Assembly: GCA_017854855.1 (NCBI GenBank)
Contig: JAFMGZ010000010.1
Location: 42,864 to 84,402, forward strand
Source of the DNA: Sulfitobacter sp.
GTDB lineage: Bacteria > Pseudomonadota > Alphaproteobacteria > Rhodobacterales > Rhodobacteraceae
Direction of reading: 5' to 3'
Length of the DNA stretch: 41,539 nucleotides
Numbering within the stretch: the stretch's first letter is position 1; each line of letters opens with the position of its first letter. The position numbers and the translations under genes are program-made. Below the pieces are notes generated by a model. The model was given only the letters and a program-made list of their open reading frames with translations, searched no databases and was not told the origin of the DNA. Shown in pieces: positions 16,568 to 25,315 of this stretch.

Positions 16568-17371
16568 TCAAAGCCTCCATGATGTGGGCAGGGTGTTTTG
16601 GGTCAGCCGGTCAAGGACCGGGATAAGGGCGCGGCGCAGCTCCAGGCTGTCTGGCGCAAGCTGGCGCAGGACCAGCACGTCGGATGCCAACATGCTGGCA
16701 CCGGCAGTGGTCGGCAATAGGGCACGAATAGCCGCGAGGTGGCTTGACGCATCGGGTGCGACATAGACCAGGCTGGCCATGGCCCCTGCCCCATCCGCAA
16801 TGGCCCCGCGCGCCAGTCGAGCCGCCGCATCCCCTTGCAGGGACATGCCATCGGCATAAAGCGGCAGGCCAGCCCGCCAGATGCGGATGCGGTCCTGAAA
16901 CATCACATCGCGCAGTTGTTCGTTCATTGCCGCACGGCCAAAGACGACCGGCTCCACCATCAAAAGCCGCGCCCCGGTGGCCAGCGACACCTCAAGCCCG
17001 CGCGCCAATGCGCAGCGGTCAAACAAGATCAGTTCCTGCGGCAGCCAGTTCAGACGGGCATTGGCCGCGACTGTCAGTGTTGTGGTGACCTGTCCGGTTT
17101 CACCGGGCTGCGCCTTGTAGGCCCGCTCTGCGGCTTGGGTGGTCAGGGTCAGCGTCGCATCCGGCTGGACATCAGCCGCGATCGAAAACCGATCACCCCC
17201 CGTGATCCCGCCTGCGGTATTGACCAAAATGGCTTCGATGTCCTTGCGGTGGGTCTGTGGAAAGGCAAGTTTCATGGAACCCGACTGGCGAAGGTCCCTG
17301 ATCCTTGTGACGCCCGCGTCATCCGCCGCAACACACAGCGATGCTGCCCCCTGTGCACGGGGTTGGGCCAT
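16568..17371 (-). CDS. ureD: urease accessory protein UreD (UreH)
   Basis: A 267-residue accessory protein that binds apo-urease and, with UreF and UreG, forms the nickel-insertion complex. Family features are the N-terminal Q-P-R-A-x-G, D-L-R-Q-S-G, N-T-A-G-G-I-T-G-G-D near residue 55, T-Q-A-A-E-R-A-Y, and L-P-Q-E-L-I-L-F-D. The ATG at 17371 fits the family N-terminus; an in-frame TTG at 17386 would add five residues. Neither has a strong ribosome-binding site. It is the first gene of the operon ureD-A-B-C-E-F-G. The promoter must lie in 17372-17545, where I found no convincing NtrC or sigma-54 site. Confidence 0.95.
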   Translation of the reverse strand: MAQPRAQGAASLCVAADDAGVTRIRDLRQSGSMKLAFPQTHRKDIEAILVNTAGGITGGDRFSIAADVQPDATLTLTTQAAERAYKAQPGETGQVTTTLTVAANARLNWLPQELILFDRCALARGLEVSLATGARLLMVEPVVFGRAAMNEQLRDVMFQDRIRIWRAGLPLYADGMSLQGDAAARLARGAIADGAGAMASLVYVAPDASSHLAAIRALLPTTAGASMLASDVLVLRQLAPDSLELRRALIPVLDRLTQNTLPTSWRL

Positions 17372-17545
17372 TTCAGCACCGCGCAAATCATGAAGATTGT
17401 GCTGATTGATAACCGCCTCCCAACGCGTCCCGGATTTGCTGTTTGTTGCCTATGTCTACATGCTGACGGGCCGGGGATGACAGATAAATTCCGGCGGGCA
17501 TGACTGAACCGCACAAAGAATGCGCACCCCGCCCGCCGGGTGCCA

Positions 17546-18952
17546 CTATTTTAGGCGTGAGGGCACGCCGCTGTCCGGATCACCGATGTCCCAAAACAGC
17601 CCCGCCATCACCTGCATGCCTTCGCGGCAGATCGGTTTCAGCACATGTTCGTCAGGCGCGTGTTGCTTGCAGCCCAGATAGCTGTGGGGCACCCAGACCG
17701 TGGGCAGGCCCAGCGCATCGGCAAAGCAATCATTGGGCAAAGAGCCTGCCAGATTGGGCAGCACATGAGGCTCTTGGCCGGTGGTTTTTTCAATCGAGGC
17801 TTTGACGTAGCTGACCCAAGGATGGTTTGGGTTCAGGCGGGTAGCCGCAAAAGTGCCTTTGTCGTCGGCGATGATCTGCACCTTGTCAAAGCCATGGGCA
17901 TCCAGATGGCGGCGCAGGGCCGGCAGAATGTCGTTCATGTCGGTCCCGACCACAAACCGCAACTGGCAGGTCGCCCTTGCGCAGGCTGCAATCGCATTGA
18001 CAGGTGCCTCGGGCACGCCTGCCTTGATCGCCAGCACCGCAAAACTGTTCCAACCATAGACACGTTCCATCGGCGACAGGCTTTCCTCGCCCCAGTCCAT
18101 GTCGATGCTGGGGTTGCCCCCCTCAGCGACCGGCAACAGTTGCAATGCGCGGCGCACTTCGTCGGTCAGGCTGTCGGGCCGCCATTCGGGGACTTTGATC
18201 TGGCCGCGCCTGTCGGTGATACAGGCCAGGGCATGGGACAGAATGATCGTGGGATCGGCCAGGAGCCCGCCCCAATTGCCGGAATGATGCGCCCCCTCGC
18301 GCAGGTCAACCAGCAGATCAAAGGATGCACCGCCCCGCGCGCCCATGAACATCGTCGGTCGCTCTGGGCTGAGACGGGGCCCGTCAGAGGCAATCAGAAC
18401 ATCCGCCTTCAGCGCCTCGCCGTGTATTTTGACAATCTCACTCAAACCGGGAGAGCCGATTTCCTCGCTCATTTCGATGAGGAATTTGGCGTTGAACCCC
18501 AGCCGTCCACGCGTCTGGATCACCGTCTCAAGAGCCGCGATATTGATCAGGTGCTGGACCTTGTTGTCCGCAGCCCCCCGGCCAAACAGAACATCCCCCT
18601 CTTCGGTCAGGACAAACGGCGACAGCCCGTCGCGCCATTGGTCCTGCTGGCCCCAGATCACATCACCATGGCCGTAGCTGAGAACCGTGGGCAACGATGG
18701 ATCTTCGATGCGGGATGCAATCAGGAATGGCCCACCCTTGGGCGCGACACTGGGATTTTCGTGCACCGCGCAGGCAAAGCCCGCCGCGGTCAGTCGCGGC
18801 TCGATCACCTGTTGCAGATAGCGGTAAAGCTCGGCTTCTTGTTGCGGATTTTGGCTTTCGGTCTGGTAGCTGACCATCTGGGCGAGGTCAGCCTGAAGCC
18901 GTCCATCCTGAAAATACCGGGTCGCGTGGTCGATGGCCTGAAGGCGGGTCAT
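17546..18952 (-). CDS. M20 family metallopeptidase (dipeptidase/carnosinase-like)
   Basis: A 468-residue two-zinc peptidase of the M20 family, larger than ArgE-type members and like the CNDP/dipeptidase branch. Metal and catalytic residues are His95 and Asp97 (Y-G-H-G-D-V), Asp129 (G-R-G-A-A-D-N-K), Glu163-Glu164 (E-M-S-E-E-I-G-S), and the late His in C-K-Q-H-A-P-D-E-H. The insertion (lid) domain covers about 200-350. No signal peptide is seen, so it is cytoplasmic. It ends about 170 bases before ureD on the same strand. A 6-bp hairpin (GCACCC 17524-17529 / GGGTGC 17538-17543) in that gap may reduce read-through into the urease operon. Substrate is unknown; dipeptides or acyl-amino acids are likely. 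Confidence 0.85.
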   Translation of the reverse strand: MTRLQAIDHATRYFQDGRLQADLAQMVSYQTESQNPQQEAELYRYLQQVIEPRLTAAGFACAVHENPSVAPKGGPFLIASRIEDPSLPTVLSYGHGDVIWGQQDQWRDGLSPFVLTEEGDVLFGRGAADNKVQHLINIAALETVIQTRGRLGFNAKFLIEMSEEIGSPGLSEIVKIHGEALKADVLIASDGPRLSPERPTMFMGARGGASFDLLVDLREGAHHSGNWGGLLADPTIILSHALACITDRRGQIKVPEWRPDSLTDEVRRALQLLPVAEGGNPSIDMDWGEESLSPMERVYGWNSFAVLAIKAGVPEAPVNAIAACARATCQLRFVVGTDMNDILPALRRHLDAHGFDKVQIIADDKGTFAATRLNPNHPWVSYVKASIEKTTGQEPHVLPNLAGSLPNDCFADALGLPTVWVPHSYLGCKQHAPDEHVLKPICREGMQVMAGLFWDIGDPDSGVPSRLK

Positions 18953-19191
18953 GTCATGTCTTCCTTGATTTCGGCCCAGAATGTTACGGGTTGTCGCAAA
19001 AAGGCAAGCTGTTCACCGCGCAAGCGTTCAGTACGAGGATTTCGGGAGAGTTTTTGGGGCGCGGCCATGGGTGCCCCCTGCGGCCCCTACAGCCGAATTA
19101 TGAGGCGATCCTTTCCTGTGTTGCGGCCACAATGCGGCGCTTTTCCTTTTTCCGCTTGAAGCTGGGCCAAGGGGGTAGGACACTGGGGGCA

Positions 19192-19974
19192 ATGCAGACG
19201 TCCGTCCCCCTTATCGTATTTTCCGACCTTGATGGCACCCTTCTGGACCACGACAGCTATGACTGGGGGCCTGCGAAAGACGCACTGGCGCTTTTGGAAA
19301 AGCTGGGTGCCCCGCTGGTGCTGGCCAGCAGCAAAACCGCAGCCGAGATGCGCGTTCTGCAAGAGCAGATGGGCCTTGCCGCCTATCCGGCGATTGTCGA
19401 AAATGGATCAGGGCGCATAGGGCCTGGTGCCGCCACCCAGACGAAAACCGATCAATACGCAGCCCTGCGAGACGTGATCGACAGCGCCCCCAAAGATGTG
19501 CGCGATCTGTTTTGCGGCTTTGGCGACATGACGACAGCAGATGTGATGAGATCGACAGGCTTGTCAGAAGCAGCAGCGCAACGGGCCCGGAAACGCGCGT
19601 TTTCAGAGCCGGGGATTTGGTCGGGCACGCCAGCACAGCAATCTGATTTCGTGAGCTACCTGCGCCAACAGGGTGTATCGGCGCGCGCCGGTGGCCGGTT
19701 TCTGACCCTGTCTTTCGGGGCCACCAAAGCAGACCAGATGCGCGCGGTGACAGATCAGTTCGCCCCCGTATGGACCATCGCCCTTGGCGATGCCCCAAAT
19801 GACATTGAGATGATTGAGGCCGCCGATTTTGGTGTCATCGTCCACAACCCCCATCATCCTCCCCTGCCCTTGCTGAAAGGTGAGGAAACGGATCGGATCA
19901 TTCGCACCTCACAGGCTGGCCCTATGGGATGGAACACGGCAGTCTTGTCACTGATTGACAGGCTCGGACTTTAG
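19192..19974 (+). CDS. gpgP: HAD phosphatase of the mannosyl/glucosyl-3-phosphoglycerate phosphatase group
   Basis: A 260-residue HAD-superfamily hydrolase with D-x-D-G-T at residues 12-16 (F-S-D-L-D-G-T-L-L-D), A-S-S-K-T as motif II, a Cof-type cap in the middle and G-D-A-P-N-D-I-E-M as the metal-binding C-terminal motif. The E-N-G-S/G-R-I-G region is typical of mannosyl-3-phosphoglycerate phosphatases. That group includes the glucosyl-3-phosphoglycerate phosphatase paired with GpgS in Persephonella. It would remove the phosphate to give glucosyl- or mannosylglycerate, a compatible solute. The ATG at 19192 matches the family N-terminus, with only GGGGG as ribosome-binding site. The synthase gene starts 20 bases after its stop. 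Glucosyl is preferred over mannosyl because of the convergent phosphorylase. Confidence 0.75.
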   Translation: MQTSVPLIVFSDLDGTLLDHDSYDWGPAKDALALLEKLGAPLVLASSKTAAEMRVLQEQMGLAAYPAIVENGSGRIGPGAATQTKTDQYAALRDVIDSAPKDVRDLFCGFGDMTTADVMRSTGLSEAAAQRARKRAFSEPGIWSGTPAQQSDFVSYLRQQGVSARAGGRFLTLSFGATKADQMRAVTDQFAPVWTIALGDAPNDIEMIEAADFGVIVHNPHHPPLPLLKGEETDRIIRTSQAGPMGWNTAVLSLIDRLGL

Positions 19975-19994
19975 AAACGAAAGAACGTCTTTAA

Positions 19995-21215
19995 ATGGTT
20001 GATTTTCATCAGAACGGAAACATCGCAACGCTGCATAATCTGCGCACCCGCCAGATTGATGATCTGACCTATGAGTTGGAGACATTCGCCCAGACACGCA
20101 AAATGTCGTTGATCCTGCCCTGTCTTTATTCAGAACTTGAGACGGATGCGATGCCACAGATCCTGTCAGAGCTGGCCAAGGTCAAATACCTGCACAGGAT
20201 CATCATCGGGCTGGACCGCGCGGATGAGGCGCAGTTCCGCCATGCGCGGAAATTCTTTGATGCGCTTGGCCAGAACCACATGGTGATCTGGAATGACAGC
20301 CCCCGGATGAAGCAGATGGAAGCGCGGTTGGAGGCCCTTGGACTTGGCCCCGTCGAGCAGGGCAAAGGCAAGAATGTCTGGACCTCGATCGGCTATCTGA
20401 TCGGGTGTCAGGACAGCGCGGTGATGGCGATACATGATTGCGATATCCTGACCTACACCCAAGAGATGCTGGCCCGGCTGATCTATCCAGTCGCCAACCC
20501 CACCTTTCCCTACCAGATGGCAAAGGGCTATTATGCGCGGGTGGGGGCGGACAAACTGAATGGCCGTGTCACCCGGCTGCTGGTCAGCCCCTTGTTGATC
20601 GCGCTGAAACGTGTGGTCGGAGACCGGGATTACATCGATTATCTGCGCAGCTTTCGCTACCCGCTGTCGGGGGAATTCGCGATGCGCACCAATATCTTGC
20701 CCGATTTGCGCATCCCTTCGGACTGGGGGCTTGAGATTGGCGTATTGTCAGAGGCCTGGCGCAATTTGGCCCCGCAGGCCGTCTGCCAGGTAGAGATTGC
20801 CGATGCCTATGATCACAAGCATCAAAGCCTAAGCCCGCAAGACGCCAACACCGGGTTAAACCGCATGTCGGTCGATATCTGCAAGGCGCTGTTTCGCAAG
20901 CTGGCTGCCGATGGGACAGTCTTTACTCCCAATGTGTTCCGCACGCTGAAAGCCACCTATTATCGCAATGCGCTGGACCTGCTGGAGGCCTATTATACCG
21001 ATGCGCAGATGAACGGCCTAAAGGTGGACCGCCATTCCGAAGAGGCCTCGATCGAGCTGTTTGCAGATAGCATCATGCGGGCCGGGCAGACGTTTCTGGA
21101 CAATCCGCATGAGACCCCTTTCATCCCCACGTGGAACCGCATCCATGCGGCGGACCCCGACTTTCTGCACGATTTGCATCAGGCGGCGGCAGAGGACGGC
21201 AAGGATTATCAATAG
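19995..21215 (+). CDS. gpgS: GT-A glycosyltransferase, probable glucosyl-3-phosphoglycerate synthase
   Basis: This 406-residue cytoplasmic enzyme has a GT-A fold: L-I-L-P-C-L-Y-S-E-L near residue 40 is the nucleotide-binding strand and D-C-D at 148-150 is the metal-binding motif. G-K-G-K-N-V-W near 123 and the later S-G-E-F-A-M-R and D-W-G-L-E-I-G-V-L stretches are the acceptor-side features of GpgS-type (GT81) enzymes. These join NDP-glucose to 3-phosphoglycerate. The HAD phosphatase gene 20 bases upstream supplies the second step. It converges on the GH13 phosphorylase with 19 bases between stops. A mannosyl-3-phosphoglycerate synthase is the main alternative. No signal peptide or membrane segment is present. 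Confidence 0.75.
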   Translation: MVDFHQNGNIATLHNLRTRQIDDLTYELETFAQTRKMSLILPCLYSELETDAMPQILSELAKVKYLHRIIIGLDRADEAQFRHARKFFDALGQNHMVIWNDSPRMKQMEARLEALGLGPVEQGKGKNVWTSIGYLIGCQDSAVMAIHDCDILTYTQEMLARLIYPVANPTFPYQMAKGYYARVGADKLNGRVTRLLVSPLLIALKRVVGDRDYIDYLRSFRYPLSGEFAMRTNILPDLRIPSDWGLEIGVLSEAWRNLAPQAVCQVEIADAYDHKHQSLSPQDANTGLNRMSVDICKALFRKLAADGTVFTPNVFRTLKATYYRNALDLLEAYYTDAQMNGLKVDRHSEEASIELFADSIMRAGQTFLDNPHETPFIPTWNRIHAADPDFLHDLHQAAAEDGKDYQ

Positions 21216-21234
21216 AGCATTGGCACCTTTGGTG

Positions 21235-22995
21235 TCAGGCGGCGTTGCTGATCCACATGCATTGATAGGGTGCCAGCGTGACTTCGCCCATCGTGACCGC
21301 GGCACCGCTCAGCAAGTCTGTCCAGTCTTCATCCGCGATCAGGTTCAATGATGTTTCGGGCAAGGTCACGGCCTGCCCGCTGACGTTATGCAGCGCAAAG
21401 ATGGACTGCTTGCGGTCCAGGCTTTGCCGCCACAGGCCAAACACACGGTCATCCAGCGTGTTGATGGTGAATTGCGTGGCATTGGGGTGAAAGGCGGACT
21501 GCTTTTGCCGCAGCTTCAAACGGTCGCGCAGGTGCTGCATCACGTAGAACTGATCTGTGTCTTCCTGCGCCAGCCGCGCGCGCAATGCGCTGTAATCCCA
21601 GCGGTGCCGATTGATCGCCCGGTTCATGCCGCGCTTTTCAACGCTGTCGTGATCGTTGGGGGTGGCAAGCAGCGAATGAATGTAGAACGCCGGTATCCCC
21701 TCAAGCGACATCACGATGGTCTGCGAGCAGATGAACCGCTCAAGCTTGAGGTCATCGGGCCCTTCAAAGGTCTGGCTCATCGCATCAAAGAAGGTGGTAT
21801 TCAGCTCATAGGGGGCCTCTGCGCCATCGGGCAATGTCCGCATGGAGACCAGACCGCCGATCTTGCGCACGGTGTCGATCACCGCTGACTGGTCCTGTTC
21901 TGACAACAGCCCCTCTGCCGGGCGCATGCCGATACCATCATGGCTGGCAGTGAAATTGAGGTAGGCGCAGCCCAGCGGTGCGGGCGGCATGGAGCGTTGC
22001 CATTTCACCAGATGCGAGGCCGTGCCCGACATCATCGCATGCAAGATCAGGGGCGGCAGCGGGAAATTATAGATCACATGTGCCTCGTCCCGCTTGCCGA
22101 AATAGCTGAGGTTTTCGGCCTTGGGCACATTGGTTTCTGTCAGCAGGATCACCGGTTCAACCGCAAAGTTGCACAGGGTACGGATCAGTTTCACGACCTC
22201 ATGGGTCTGGGGCAGATGGATGGAAGGGGAGCCTGCCTGCTTCCACAGGAAGGCCACCGCATCAAGGCGGATGATCTGCACGCCGTTGTCCACATGCAGC
22301 CGGATGATACGCAAGAATTCAAGCAGGACTTCGGGGTTGCGAAAATCCAGATCAATCTGGTCATGGCTGAAGGTACACCAGACATGGCGGGGACCATTGC
22401 TGGTCTCCACCTCTTGCAGCAAGGGCGTGGTGCGGGGGCGGACAACCATATCCAGATCATCCTCGGGCGAGGCCTCAAAGAAGAACCGGTCATAGGGGGC
22501 CTGGCCCTGACGGTAGGCATTGAACCACTGGCCCTGGCTTGAGACATGGTTCAAAACCAGATCGGACATCAGTTTGAATTCATCCGCGATGCGGTTGATG
22601 TCAGACCAATCACCCAGCTGCGGATTAACGGCGCGAAAATCGGTAACCGCAAAGCCATCGTCAGAGGTAAAGGGAAAGAACGGCAGGACATGCACGCCGT
22701 TAACGGTTCCCTTCATATAGCGGCGCAGGAAATCGTTCAGCAAATCCAGTGGCTTGTGTTTTCCATCGACCAGAGAGTTGCCATAGGTGATCAGCAATGC
22801 GTCGCCTTGTGACCACATGCCGTTGCCCGGCGTGCGCGCCCTTTTGCGGCGGGCCCTGCCCTCTGGCCAGAAGGCGTCAATGATCTGGCTGACCAGGATG
22901 TCGCCATCCACGTCGGGATAGATCACAGCGACATGGTTTTTCAATGCGCGGCTGAAGGCAATTCTATCTGGTTTCGTCTTTGGCAAATCTGTCAT
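21235..22995 (-). CDS. GH13_18 sucrose phosphorylase-like enzyme, probable glucosylglycerate phosphorylase
   Basis: A 586-residue GH13 enzyme with the subfamily-18 layout. The nucleophile is Asp245 (I-I-R-L-D-A-V-A-F-L-W-K), the acid/base Glu287 (L-L-T-E-T-N-V) and the transition-state Asp353 (T-A-S-H-D-G-I-G). D-L-V-L-N-H near 145 is conserved region I. Subfamily 18 holds sucrose, sucrose-6-phosphate, glucosylglycerol and glucosylglycerate phosphorylases, about 490-590 residues long. The long N-terminus (to about 60) and the synthase/phosphatase neighbours favour glucosylglycerate, which is cleaved with phosphate to glucose 1-phosphate and glycerate. The ATG at 22995 is chosen over an in-frame TTG at 23007; neither has a clear ribosome-binding site. 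Acceptor specificity is inferred. Confidence 0.8.
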   Translation of the reverse strand: MTDLPKTKPDRIAFSRALKNHVAVIYPDVDGDILVSQIIDAFWPEGRARRKRARTPGNGMWSQGDALLITYGNSLVDGKHKPLDLLNDFLRRYMKGTVNGVHVLPFFPFTSDDGFAVTDFRAVNPQLGDWSDINRIADEFKLMSDLVLNHVSSQGQWFNAYRQGQAPYDRFFFEASPEDDLDMVVRPRTTPLLQEVETSNGPRHVWCTFSHDQIDLDFRNPEVLLEFLRIIRLHVDNGVQIIRLDAVAFLWKQAGSPSIHLPQTHEVVKLIRTLCNFAVEPVILLTETNVPKAENLSYFGKRDEAHVIYNFPLPPLILHAMMSGTASHLVKWQRSMPPAPLGCAYLNFTASHDGIGMRPAEGLLSEQDQSAVIDTVRKIGGLVSMRTLPDGAEAPYELNTTFFDAMSQTFEGPDDLKLERFICSQTIVMSLEGIPAFYIHSLLATPNDHDSVEKRGMNRAINRHRWDYSALRARLAQEDTDQFYVMQHLRDRLKLRQKQSAFHPNATQFTINTLDDRVFGLWRQSLDRKQSIFALHNVSGQAVTLPETSLNLIADEDWTDLLSGAAVTMGEVTLAPYQCMWISNAA

Positions 22996-23034
22996 GAGTG
23001 CAGGCAATCACATCTGCGGGGCGGTGACAAACCT

Positions 23035-23070
23035 CCTGATGCGCGGCGCGGGCCTTGGCGGCGCATCAGG
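23035..23070. terminator. Hairpin between the cupin gene and the GH13 phosphorylase gene
   Basis: CCTGATGCGC (23035-23044) pairs perfectly with GCGCATCAGG (23061-23070) across a 16-base loop. It lies after the cupin gene stop (23107, minus strand) and before the phosphorylase start. It has no T-run, so it could be an mRNA-stability or attenuation element rather than an intrinsic terminator. Confidence 0.35.
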
Positions 23071-23106
23071 GACAGGTTGCTACATTTATAAGCGCTCTGC
23101 GCTGCG

Positions 23107-24204
23107 TTATGATGCCAGCAAGGTTGTCGTGTAATCGCCGCGCAAGGCCACCTCCAGCAGTTCCAGATCGTCAGAACATTCGGTGTAGTGAGAGACCATG
23201 CCGGGCGGGATCACAAAGGCATCGCCCGCCTCCAGATCGCGCGCGGGCTGCCCTTCGGCGCACAGGGTCATTGTGCCGGTCATGACAAAGGTAAAGTGGA
23301 TATCCGCGTCATGTTTGCCCGGCACCGTGGCACCACCGTCAAAGGTGGCTACCTGAATGCCCGCCACCCCCTTGGTGCCCGCAGCAATGCCGGTGTCACG
23401 CGCCACGAAACCCGGCAGCCGGAAAGGTGCCCATGTGGCGCGGTCCTTGACATGATGCACAAAGGTCTGGCCGTCCCATTCGCGGGCGGGATCGCCCTTG
23501 CCATTGGGCAGGACAAAGTCATGATCGATCGTGGTGACATGTTCCGCCGGCACGCCAATTTCGATAACCTCGATGTTGGGCGATGCTTCGACCACACGGT
23601 GGCGGATGCCCGGAGGCTGGGTGACGCAGTCGCCCGCATGCAGACGGATCATATCGCCCTGATCCTCGTACAGCACATCAACCCAGCCTTTGTAGCAAAA
23701 GATCAGCTGAAATCCGACCGTGTGATAATGCACCATATCAGGCACCGGTCCGCCGTCGGGAATGCGGATGTGGCTGGCGATGATCGAACCGCCCAGACGG
23801 GATTCGATCAGGTCGCGGTAATGCATGCCTGCGCGTCCGATCACCCAAGGTGCTTCATCCCGAAGTCGGCGCACGACGAATTCATGCTGCGTCTGGGGCT
23901 GCTGAACCTCAGGCGTCAGTGGCACCACTTCGATCCGGGTGCCATTGGGTGCTGTCAGGTGGCGCTGTCCCTGTCCGAATTGGTCTGGTGTGTCGGTCAG
24001 AATGCGGATTTTGCCCGGCGGAACATCCGCCCCTTTTTCAATCCGCAACCGCAAACCATGGCCCGAAAAACTGGCCACGCAGGGGTTATCTGCCGGAAAG
24101 ATATTTTCCATCCGCATACCAAGCACTTTGGTATAGAACGGCAGATCGTCCCGCAGTTCATTCGTGGGAAGCAAAACTTCGGCCAAGATGTCCGATTGAG
24201 CCAT
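23107..24204 (-). CDS. three-domain VOC-cupin-cupin protein, function unknown
   Basis: A 365-residue protein. Residues 1-115 look like a glyoxalase/VOC half (L-A-E-V-L-L-P-T-N-E-L, Y-T-K-V-L-G-M-R). About 120-240 form a first cupin (H-Y-H-T-V-G-F-Q-L, then D-C-V-T-Q-P-P-G-I-R-H-R). About 255-365 form a second cupin (D-A-D-I-H-F-T-F-V-M-T-G, then D-A-F-V-I-P-P-G-M-V-S-H). Metal-binding His residues are visible in both cupins. Such bicupins are often dioxygenases, isomerases or epimerases acting on small acids, but I cannot assign a substrate. The start at 24204 has AGGA 7 bases upstream. It is on the same strand as, and upstream of, the GH13 phosphorylase, so a role in the same carbon pathway is possible. 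Confidence 0.7.
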   Translation of the reverse strand: MAQSDILAEVLLPTNELRDDLPFYTKVLGMRMENIFPADNPCVASFSGHGLRLRIEKGADVPPGKIRILTDTPDQFGQGQRHLTAPNGTRIEVVPLTPEVQQPQTQHEFVVRRLRDEAPWVIGRAGMHYRDLIESRLGGSIIASHIRIPDGGPVPDMVHYHTVGFQLIFCYKGWVDVLYEDQGDMIRLHAGDCVTQPPGIRHRVVEASPNIEVIEIGVPAEHVTTIDHDFVLPNGKGDPAREWDGQTFVHHVKDRATWAPFRLPGFVARDTGIAAGTKGVAGIQVATFDGGATVPGKHDADIHFTFVMTGTMTLCAEGQPARDLEAGDAFVIPPGMVSHYTECSDDLELLEVALRGDYTTTLLAS

Positions 24205-24338
24205 ATCGCAATCCTGTTTTGATGTAATTGACCGCCGCCCTTGGCAAGGCTGATTGCGCATGATGCTAGGCCATTTGCGCCTGAAGTTCCATCACCGTTC
24301 TGGGCCGTCAGGGCCGTGCAGCACAAACCGCGTGGCCG

Positions 24339-24363
24339 TGGCCAGACCTAGGCGGTCTGGCCA
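24339..24363. terminator. Hairpin downstream of transaldolase gene
   Basis: TGGCCAGACC (24339-24348) and GGTCTGGCCA (24354-24363) form a perfect 10-bp stem with a 5-base loop, 8 bases beyond the transaldolase stop on the minus strand. No T-run follows, so termination may be partly factor-dependent. Confidence 0.55.
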
Positions 24364-24370
24364 TCCGTGC

Positions 24371-25315
24371 TTACCCCAGACGCTGCGCAACCAGCGCGAT
24401 CAGCTTCTTGTGATCGGCGTCAAAGTTGCGAATGCCTTCGGCCAGTTTTTCCGTCGCCATGGCATCGGCGTTCATTTCCCAGCGGAATGCCGCCTCTGTC
24501 AGGGTGATGGCCGGCACGCCGCTGGCGTTTTCAGGGGAAAGAACCCGTGGCAGCACGCCTTTGTCCTGATCCAGTTCGTCAAGCAGCTTGGGTGCGATGG
24601 TCAGGTTATCGCAGCCTGCCAGCGCCTTGATCTGATTGGTGCTGCGAAAGGATGCCCCCATCACAACAGTGTCGATCCCGTTGGATTTATAGTAATCATA
24701 GATGCGTCGCACCGACAGAACGCCGGGGTCTTCGTCCGGTGCAAAATTGTCGACGCCCTGCGCTTTTTTGTACCAATCCGTGATCCGGCCCACGAAAGGA
24801 GAGATCAAGAATGCCTTGGCTTCGGCACAGGCCACGGCCTGCGCCATGGAGAACAAAAGCGTCAGGTTACAATCAATGCCTTCGTTTTGCAGGATCTCGG
24901 CGGCCCGGATGCCTTCCCAGGTAGCGGCCAGTTTGATCAAGATGCGTTCCTTGCCAATACCACGTGCCGCATAATCAGCGATGATGGCCCGCGCACGCGC
25001 CACTGAGGCGTCTGTGTCAAAGGACAAACAGGCATCCACTTCGGTAGACACCCGGCCCGGCACCTGTTTGGTCAGCTCTGCGCCAACGGCTACGGTCAAC
25101 GTGTCAGTCACCTGTTCCGGGGTCAGCCCGGCGCTGCGGCCTGCGTCGATCTCATGGGTGATCAATGCCTCGGATGCCGGGTCGGTCAGGGCCGCAAGGA
25201 CCAAGGACGGATTGGTCGTGCAATCCACGGGTTTGTACTTATTGACCTCTTTGACTGCTCCCGTATCGGCAACAACAATTGTCATTTCTCTGAGTTGGTC
25301 GAGGGCGCTGGTCAT
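24371..25315 (-). CDS. tal: transaldolase
   Basis: A 314-residue class I transaldolase of the TalB type (pentose phosphate pathway), moving a dihydroxyacetone unit between sedoheptulose 7-phosphate and glyceraldehyde 3-phosphate. The Schiff-base Lys128 is in [11 protein letters not shown], at nearly the E. coli TalB position (132). D-C-T-T-N-P-S-L near 32 and the late M-G-A-S-F-R-S region are as expected. The ATG at 25315 has AAGGA upstream; an in-frame start 42 bases earlier would add residues foreign to the family. It appears monocistronic: hairpin downstream, long noncoding region upstream. Confidence 0.96.
   Translation of the reverse strand: MTSALDQLREMTIVVADTGAVKEVNKYKPVDCTTNPSLVLAALTDPASEALITHEIDAGRSAGLTPEQVTDTLTVAVGAELTKQVPGRVSTEVDACLSFDTDASVARARAIIADYAARGIGKERILIKLAATWEGIRAAEILQNEGIDCNLTLLFSMAQAVACAEAKAFLISPFVGRITDWYKKAQGVDNFAPDEDPGVLSVRRIYDYYKSNGIDTVVMGASFRSTNQIKALAGCDNLTIAPKLLDELDQDKGVLPRVLSPENASGVPAITLTEAAFRWEMNADAMATEKLAEGIRNFDADHKKLIALVAQRLG

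Noticed and set aside
17372-17545. Sigma-54/NtrC promoter before the urease operon
   Set aside because: A TGGCAC is present on the minus strand, but the TTGC half at the right spacing is missing (GGGC).
17645-19159. 504-codon plus-strand frame opposite the M20 peptidase
   Set aside because: Fully antisense to a gene with intact catalytic motifs; no recognisable domain and shadow-like composition.
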